A stretch of DNA of 64,000 nt from Sporomusa sp. KB1 (GTDB lineage Bacteria > Bacillota > Negativicutes > Sporomusales > Sporomusaceae), in NCBI RefSeq assembly GCF_007830295.1, contig NZ_VLKC01000002.1, positions 4,321,057 through 4,385,056 on the forward strand, read 5' to 3'. Positions 58,819-64,000 of the stretch are shown here, piece after piece. The notes under the pieces are model-generated. The model worked only from the letters and a program-made list of their open reading frames with translations. It made no database searches and was not told where the DNA came from. How positions within the stretch are numbered: position 1 is the stretch's first letter; every line of letters begins with the position of its first letter. The position numbers and the translations under genes are program-made.

Positions 58819-60972
58819 ATTCTTTTTCCCATCATTGGGCTTAGGTGGGGGTGGGGGTGCTATCGTAGTATTATCGCCTTTTGCCGGCGGTGGTGGCAAA
58901 GTTTGTTCACCTGCAGGCGTGCTATCGGTATTAGTATTCTTACCTTTGTCATCTTTATTATCTTTACTGTCTTTTGTTGCAGGAACCGTTGATACTTTAG
59001 TAGGCTGAGTGCCGTCAACGAAAATCTCACTGCGGCTGTCCTTATTATTAGGATCGTTTACTAGCAGACCATCTTTATCAGAGACTCTGGCAGCTACGAT
59101 GCCGGAGGGTTTGACAAAATCACGTGCTACATATTTGTCCGCAACACCACTCATAAAACTTTTCCAAATGCTGGCAGGGACTGTGCCGCCGGTAATGCCG
59201 TTTAGATAATCCGGATTATCACAGCCCAGCCAGACAGCGGCCACTAAATCAGGAGTAAAGCCCACAAACCAAGCATCCCGATAATCACTGGTGGTGCCTG
59301 TTTTGCCAGCAACCGGACGCCCAAAGTAAGCTCCTGTACCTGTACCGTTGGTGATAACCCCCTTCATCATATCAGTAAGCAGAAACGCACTGCGCTCATT
59401 AACAACGACTTTTTCTTTCGGAACATATTCCTCAATTACTTTGCCATTGCGATCAATTACTTTAACAATGGCAGTAGGCTCAACCCGAACGCCGTTATTT
59501 GCCAGTACCCCATAGGCGCTGGCAATTTCCAGCGGGGTAACTCCCCTGGTAAGACCACCTAATGACATGGCTAAATTTCGGTCATTAGTATTACCATCAA
59601 GTACTAGCGTAGAGATCCCCATCTGCTGCGCATAGTATAACGTTTTATCAATACCAGCTTGTTGTGCCAGTTTGACAGTAGCTACATTCAACGACTGTTC
59701 AAGTGCAGTTCGCATTGTTACCGAACCGCGAAAACTCCGGTCATAATTCACAGGCGACCAGTTGCCAAAGGTAACTGGGCTATCAGAAATAACACTCGCT
59801 GGTGTAAAGCCACTTTCGATAGCTGCTAAATAAACAAATGGTTTAAACGCAGAACCTGGTTGACGTTCTGCCAAAACGGCCCGGTTAAATTGATCATTGC
59901 CCCGACCACCAACCATTGCTTTTATATGACCATTATGTGGCTCAATGGCGACAAGTGCTCCCTGCGGTTGTTTAATACCATTATCATCTGTTTTCATTGT
60001 TGGCAGCTTTTTCATGGCTTCTTCTGCTTTGTTTTGCATTTCAAGATCTAATGTTGTATATACTTTAAGACCATCTTTATATACGGCATCAGCACCATAT
60101 TTATCAATAAGAACTTGTATTACATAATCAGTAAAATACGCAGCAGGTGTAGTAGTGGTTTTTGGACGGGCAGCTAGTTTAATTTCAGTAGTTCGTGCTT
60201 TAGCAGCCGAAACTGAATCAATATAGCCATATTTGACCATTTGTTCGAGCACAACACCTTGTCGTTCTTTAGCTGCTTTTAAATTGCTTGTAGGCGAATA
60301 ATAGTTAGGACTTTTCGGTATACCGGCAATCATAGCACATTCAGCTAAGTTTAAATCTTCGACATTCTTGCCAAAATATACTTGCGCTGCTGTCTGAACC
60401 CCATAAGCGCCTTGCCCAAAATAGATGTGGTTCATATACATTTCAAGTATTTCGTCTTTGCTATATTGCCGTTCAATTTGTAACGATAAAAATGCTTCCT
60501 GAATTTTACGCTTAATTGTTTGGTCTTGAGAAAGTAAGGCATTTCTGGCGAGCTGCTGAGTTATCGTACTGCCGCCTTCAGAAATTCCCTTGTCTGTCAA
60601 ATTAGACCAGACAGCACGCAAAATACCGCGAGGATCAACACCACTATGTTGATAAAAGCGGGCATCTTCAGTAGCAATAAAAGCATGCTGCAGATTTTTT
60701 GGTACTTTATTGATAGAGGTCGGTAGACGATTCTCAACTGAGTGAATTGTAGTAATGAGTTTTCCATTAGCATCAAAAATTTGGGAAGAAACGGCGGGGC
60801 GTATGTCGCCTTTTAAGCTGGGCATGGTATGAATACTAGCAGTTAAAAAACCCAAACCGGCCCCCATCACCATAACCAAGAACACGAGAGTTGCAATAAT
60901 CGCAAATCTTCGGGACTTTTTCTGGGGGCGTCGCCGACTATTTTCTTGATTTTCATTATTTTTATCTTGCAT
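58816..60972 (-). CDS. Class A penicillin-binding protein 1A (transglycosylase/transpeptidase)
   Basis: A 718-residue bifunctional PBP. Basic cytoplasmic start (RRPQKKSRR), membrane anchor (about 27-50), GT51 domain with the catalytic Glu in ATEDARFYQHSG near residue 98, then a transpeptidase domain with S-x2-K in RQPGSAFKPF near 370, S-L-N near 430 and K-T-G-T near 555. The last 70 residues are Lys/Asp/Asn/Pro-rich, ending in PPPPPKPND, a common disordered tail. It polymerises and cross-links peptidoglycan. Alone between terminator and the tyrS leader (divergent). Confidence 0.96.
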   Translation of the reverse strand: MQDKNNENQENSRRRPQKKSRRFAIIATLVFLVMVMGAGLGFLTASIHTMPSLKGDIRPAVSSQIFDANGKLITTIHSVENRLPTSINKVPKNLQHAFIATEDARFYQHSGVDPRGILRAVWSNLTDKGISEGGSTITQQLARNALLSQDQTIKRKIQEAFLSLQIERQYSKDEILEMYMNHIYFGQGAYGVQTAAQVYFGKNVEDLNLAECAMIAGIPKSPNYYSPTSNLKAAKERQGVVLEQMVKYGYIDSVSAAKARTTEIKLAARPKTTTTPAAYFTDYVIQVLIDKYGADAVYKDGLKVYTTLDLEMQNKAEEAMKKLPTMKTDDNGIKQPQGALVAIEPHNGHIKAMVGGRGNDQFNRAVLAERQPGSAFKPFVYLAAIESGFTPASVISDSPVTFGNWSPVNYDRSFRGSVTMRTALEQSLNVATVKLAQQAGIDKTLYYAQQMGISTLVLDGNTNDRNLAMSLGGLTRGVTPLEIASAYGVLANNGVRVEPTAIVKVIDRNGKVIEEYVPKEKVVVNERSAFLLTDMMKGVITNGTGTGAYFGRPVAGKTGTTSDYRDAWFVGFTPDLVAAVWLGCDNPDYLNGITGGTVPASIWKSFMSGVADKYVARDFVKPSGIVAARVSDKDGLLVNDPNNKDSRSEIFVDGTQPTKVSTVPATKDSKDNKDDKGKNTNTDSTPAGEQTLPPPPAKGDNTTIAPPPPPKPNDGKKN

Positions 60973-61098
60973 ACTTTCATCCCCTTACAGATTCAATCAT
61001 AATGACACTAAAAAATGTTTTGAGCAGATTTAAAGGATTTGATTCGCTAACCATTATATCATAAAAAATCTAATGATAGGTATTTCTTTGTCAACAGT

Positions 61099-61127
61099 TT
61101 GCAATATTAAATTTGTTATGTTATAAT
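61099..61127 (+). promoter_or_regulatory. Sigma-A promoter P1 of tyrS
   Basis: TTGCAA, 17-bp spacer, TATAAT. A second candidate (TTGACA-N18-TAAAAT) lies at 61199-61228. Confidence 0.65.
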
Positions 61128-61198
61128 GCAGCTAAAAATGGTAATTTTTCCCGTTGAAATTAACGTATGTTTCTAGCTATTGATATAACATGCTGAAA

Positions 61199-61228
61199 TT
61201 GACAATGTGGTCACAAATATATTAAAAT
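61199..61228 (+). promoter_or_regulatory. Possible promoter P2 of tyrS
   Basis: TTGACA, 18-bp spacer, TAAAAT; would start a short leader just ahead of the attenuator hairpins. Confidence 0.45.
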
Positions 61229-61242
61229 AATGGAAAGTATTG

Positions 61243-61283
61243 CGGGTTTACTCCCGTCCCCGAACTAGGGACGGTTTTATTTA
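61243..61283 (+). promoter_or_regulatory. Attenuator-like terminator in the tyrS leader
   Basis: Terminator CCGTCCC (61254-61260) with GGGACGG (61268-61274) then TTTTATTT. A short upstream stem CGGG ... CCCG (61243-61256) would take up part of its left arm. No T-box sequence is present, unlike the gly, thr and phe leaders. Confidence 0.6.
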
Positions 61284-61331
61284 TTTCTATTTACCAGTGC
61301 ATGAACCCGGTGAATAAGGAGGATTTTAACA

Positions 61332-62549
61332 ATGTCTGTATTAGATGTACTCAGAGAACGAGGATTTATTCAGCAGCTAACGCACGAAAATGAAATCGCG
61401 GAGTTATTGGATAAAGAAAACATTACTTTTTATATCGGTTTTGATCCCACGGCTGATAGCCTGCATGTCGGGCATTTTTTGGGAATGATGGTGATGGCTC
61501 ATATGCAGCAGGCCGGACACCGTCCTATTTGCCTCATCGGTGGTGGGACGGCGATGGTAGGAGATCCTTCTGGCAAAGCTGACATGCGAAAAATGTTGAC
61601 TGCAGAAATTATCAACCATAACGGCGAGCGGTTTAAAAAGCAAATGCAGCGGTTTATTGATTTTTCCGAGGGCAAAGCATTGATGATGAATAATGCCGAC
61701 TGGCTATTAAGACTTAATTATGTAGAGTTTCTGCGAGATATCGGCATGCATTTCTCTGTTAATCGCATGTTAACTGCCGAATGCTTCAAACAGCGGATGG
61801 AAAAGGGCTTGTCATTCCTAGAATTTAACTATATGCTAATGCAGAGCTATGATTTTCTGGAACTTAACCGTCAATGCAACTGTATCATGCAGATGGGCGG
61901 TGACGACCAGTGGTCCAACATCTTGTCCGGTGCAGACCTTATCAGACGTAAGGAAGCCAAACCAGCCTATGGGCTGACCTTTACTCTACTGACCACCAGT
62001 GATGGGCGAAAGATGGGTAAGACAGAAAAAGGCGCTCTCTGGCTGGATGCAGAAAAGACTTCCCCCTATGATTTTTACCAATACTGGCGCAATGTTGATG
62101 ATGCCGATGTAGAAAAATGTCTGGCCTTGCTAACTTTCTTGCCAATGGAAGAAGTTCGGCGACTGGGTGCTCTTAAAGATAAAGAAATTAATATCGCCAA
62201 GAAGACACTGGCCTTCGAGGTGACTAAACTAATTCATGGACAGGAGGAGGCTGAGAAGGCTGAGCAGGCTGCAAAAGCATTGTTTGGCGGAGCAGGGAAT
62301 TTGGATAATGTACCAACTGTATCGATAACTACTGATAGTCTGGGTGCAAAACTACTAGATGTTCTTGCAAGTACAGGAATTGTTGCATCCAAAAGCGAAG
62401 GGCGGCGACTGATTCAGCAAGGTGGACTCTATATTGGTGATACCAAGGTAGCTGATCCCGACTTGCTCTTGACAGCTACTCTATTTGAAAATAATAATCT
62501 CCTTATCCGTAAAGGTAAAAAGAATTATCATCGTATTGTCATAGAATAG
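61332..62549 (+). CDS. tyrS: Tyrosyl-tRNA synthetase
   Basis: A 405-residue class I synthetase of the TyrRS-Z type. The HIGH-like motif is HVGH near residue 46, the KMSKS-like motif is KMGKTEKGAL near 230, and a C-terminal S4 RNA-binding domain (SKSEGRRLIQQGGLYIG) spans about 345-405. AAGGAGG precedes ATG 61332. A strong terminator follows. Confidence 0.97.
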   Translation: MSVLDVLRERGFIQQLTHENEIAELLDKENITFYIGFDPTADSLHVGHFLGMMVMAHMQQAGHRPICLIGGGTAMVGDPSGKADMRKMLTAEIINHNGERFKKQMQRFIDFSEGKALMMNNADWLLRLNYVEFLRDIGMHFSVNRMLTAECFKQRMEKGLSFLEFNYMLMQSYDFLELNRQCNCIMQMGGDDQWSNILSGADLIRRKEAKPAYGLTFTLLTTSDGRKMGKTEKGALWLDAEKTSPYDFYQYWRNVDDADVEKCLALLTFLPMEEVRRLGALKDKEINIAKKTLAFEVTKLIHGQEEAEKAEQAAKALFGGAGNLDNVPTVSITTDSLGAKLLDVLASTGIVASKSEGRRLIQQGGLYIGDTKVADPDLLLTATLFENNNLLIRKGKKNYHRIVIE

Positions 62550-62587
62550 AATAAAAATTGGGTCGCATCTGCGACCCAATTTTTATT
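62550..62587 (+). terminator. Bidirectional terminator after tyrS
   Basis: AATAAAAATTGGGTCGC-ATCT-GCGACCCAATTTTTATT perfect hairpin. Confidence 0.92.
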
Positions 62588-62693
62588 CTTTGCGGCGAGT
62601 TAAGACTCCCGCTTCTGCAGGCGGCGTTTGTTCAGGTGGGGTAGATTCCTCACCTGAATCCGCCGATATTTCAGGATGCTGAAACAAGTTCAC
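62583..62693 (-). CDS. Possible small protein, 36 residues
   Basis: Minus-strand frame from GTG 62693 (or TTG 62687 with AGGAAGG at better spacing) to TAA within the terminator arm. The peptide is polar and Pro/Glu-rich (ESTPPEQTPPAEAG) and ends in TRRKE. It sits divergently from yunB and uses the tyrS terminator on the other strand. Gene-like by position, but composition is simple and no family is recognised. Confidence 0.4.
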   Translation of the reverse strand: MNLFQHPEISADSGEESTPPEQTPPAEAGVLTRRKE

Positions 62694-62816
62694 CTTCCTA
62701 ATAGCATTTCCAACAATTTAAATTATAATGAATGCAAATATTTAGTAACCAATAACCATCTTTCACCATATATATAATCAACCAGAGAAAGAGTAACAGG
62801 AGGAGGAGGGGGAGAA

Positions 62817-63518
62817 ATGCGGTTTTCTGTTCGACGCAGACGCGTAATACCACTCTTTCCATTAGTAGCAGTTGTTTTAATAATTTTAACGGTGTTCTTT
62901 TTCTGGAGGATGGAAACCCACTTAAAACCAACTCTCATGGCTATTGCTGAAACAAGGGCAACTCGGATTGCAACTCAAGCCATCAACAATGTCATTAATA
63001 ATCGAGTAAGTCTTACTGTTGATCCTAAAACCTTGGTAAATGTTACATTGGATGAACATGGACGAGTGGTGCTTATTCAACCTAATACGATGGAGTTTAA
63101 CCGATTAGCTGCAGACACTACCATGAAGGTACAGGATGCGTTGGAAGAGATAACGGAAGAAAAAATCAATATTCCGATTGGTCAGGTATTAGGCAGCCAG
63201 ATGCTGGCCAGTATGGGGCCTAAAATCACGGTTACCATTATCCCGGTAGGTACAGTCCAGGTTAAAGTAGTTGATAAATTTGAACAAGCTGGTATTAATC
63301 AGACCAGGCATATGGTCTACTTGGCTGCTACCACACAAATCCGTATTGTAGTTCCGCTAGTAAGTCAAAGTGTTAGCGTCAACACACAGGTTCCTATTGC
63401 AGAATACGTTGTCGTTGGTGAAGTGCCAAATACATATGTTCAATTCCCATTCCCGCTCGATAGTGACCTCCTAAATGGAAATAATGCGGGTAGCAATAAC
63501 GGTGGTGCTAAGAATTAA
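62817..63518 (+). CDS. yunB: Sporulation protein YunB
   Basis: A 233-residue protein with one N-terminal membrane helix (about 11-30) and an extracytoplasmic domain bearing the YunB hallmarks: ATRIATQAINNVINN, IPIGQVLGSQMLASMGPKI, and VVPLVSQSVSVNTQVPIAEYVVVGEVPNTYV. In Bacillus it is a sigma-E-controlled protein needed for good sporulation. AGGAGGAGGGGGAG precedes ATG 62817. The C-terminus is Asn/Gly-rich. Confidence 0.94.
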   Translation: MRFSVRRRRVIPLFPLVAVVLIILTVFFFWRMETHLKPTLMAIAETRATRIATQAINNVINNRVSLTVDPKTLVNVTLDEHGRVVLIQPNTMEFNRLAADTTMKVQDALEEITEEKINIPIGQVLGSQMLASMGPKITVTIIPVGTVQVKVVDKFEQAGINQTRHMVYLAATTQIRIVVPLVSQSVSVNTQVPIAEYVVVGEVPNTYVQFPFPLDSDLLNGNNAGSNNGGAKN

Positions 63519-63584
63519 TCCTGCTCTTACTGACGGCACTATATATTCGGATTAAATAAGTTTGCAGTGCTGGCCGGTGAAGTA

Positions 63585-63613
63585 TTGACATAGTAGGGAC
63601 AACGTGATATCAT
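63585..63613 (+). promoter_or_regulatory. Sigma-A promoter of the rRNA operon
   Basis: TTGACA, 17-bp spacer, TATCAT, about 200 bases before 16S rRNA. Confidence 0.82.
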
Positions 63614-63812
63614 ATGTAAATGTCGTCGCTATAATGAAATGAATGAAAAGTAGTCGACACTAGCACATCCATGTGCGTCGTTCCCTGAAAACTGAACAAT
63701 GTAAGTAATGCATCAAAAATGCCAGATGTGCGGTTGTATGTCGCTTGCGACATACAAAACCAAAAACAATTTCTTAATAGCTTTAAAGAGCCAATTGGCT
63801 TTTCATAAAATT
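63614..63812 (+). other. rRNA operon leader
   Basis: Untranslated leader containing CCCTGAAAACTGAACAATG, a sequence usual next to Firmicute rRNA genes, a TGTATGTCG-CTTG-CGACATACA hairpin, and boxA-like AAGAGCC before the 16S start. Confidence 0.75.

Positions 63813-64000
<188 letters not shown>

Noticed and set aside
61130..61330. T-box before tyrS
   Set aside because: No AGGGTGG-type T-box sequence or specifier stem was found; only a terminator.

Overview
The window reads as chromosomal core DNA of an anaerobic, endospore-forming, Gram-negative-type Firmicute (class Negativicutes, most likely Sporomusaceae). Gene order follows the Bacillus/Clostridium core (HD hydrolase-ybeY-dgkA-cdd-era-yqzL-recO-glyQS-ccpN-ppsR-dnaG-rpoD-trmK-nif3; ytxC-thrS-infC-rpmI-rplT; trmH-like-pheST-zapA-mutS2). 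There are sporulation proteins (YtxC, YunB, a YjcZ-like peptide), three T-boxes, a c-di-AMP riboswitch, and an OstA/LptA-like protein that points to an outer membrane. I place the organism from synteny and protein families only; no database was searched.

Layout. 1-13.5 kb: HD phosphohydrolase-to-era and yqzL-recO blocks, then a glycine T-box with glyQS and the ccpN-ppsR pair. 13.5-21.3 kb: LptA-like protein (minus strand), dgt, dnaG-rpoD behind a good sigma-H promoter, four tRNAs separated by hairpin-rich spacers, trmK-nif3 and RNase P RNA. 21.3-28.7 kb: nitrogen and redox genes. Two dissimilar glutamine synthetases share one promoter/leader design with a hexaloop hairpin ahead of a terminator; two acetyltransferases, a ferritin-like protein and a small siroheme protein follow. 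28.7-35.3 kb: an M20 amidase, comB, a wall group (two 3D-domain proteins and an L,D-transpeptidase, one under the c-di-AMP riboswitch), a transporter and an acyl-CoA dehydrogenase.

35.3-37.8 kb is the most accessory part: tRNA-Val, a structured dispersed repeat, small unknown genes (two with sigma-H promoters, one 48-residue membrane protein on the minus strand), and a DUF2971 gene cut off at the 3' end of a minus-strand Met-Thr-fMet tRNA operon. 37.8-57 kb returns to translation and cell-maintenance genes (prfC, thrS, infC operon, aldolase, rRNA methylase, pheST, zapA, U32 protease, mutS2). 57-64 kb has a YbaB paralogue with an unknown partner, small sporulation-like genes, a class A PBP, tyrS, yunB and the start of an rRNA operon.

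Points worth a second look: (a) the paired glutamine synthetase leaders, which look like ANTAR-type antitermination targets; (b) a three-copy, two-hairpin intergenic repeat of about 88 bp; (c) a set of sigma-H promoters; (d) non-AUG starts (infC AUU, ppsR apparently AUA, one acetyltransferase apparently CUG); (e) two YqzL paralogues, one between a promoter and the pheS T-box; (f) small genes below usual length cut-offs.
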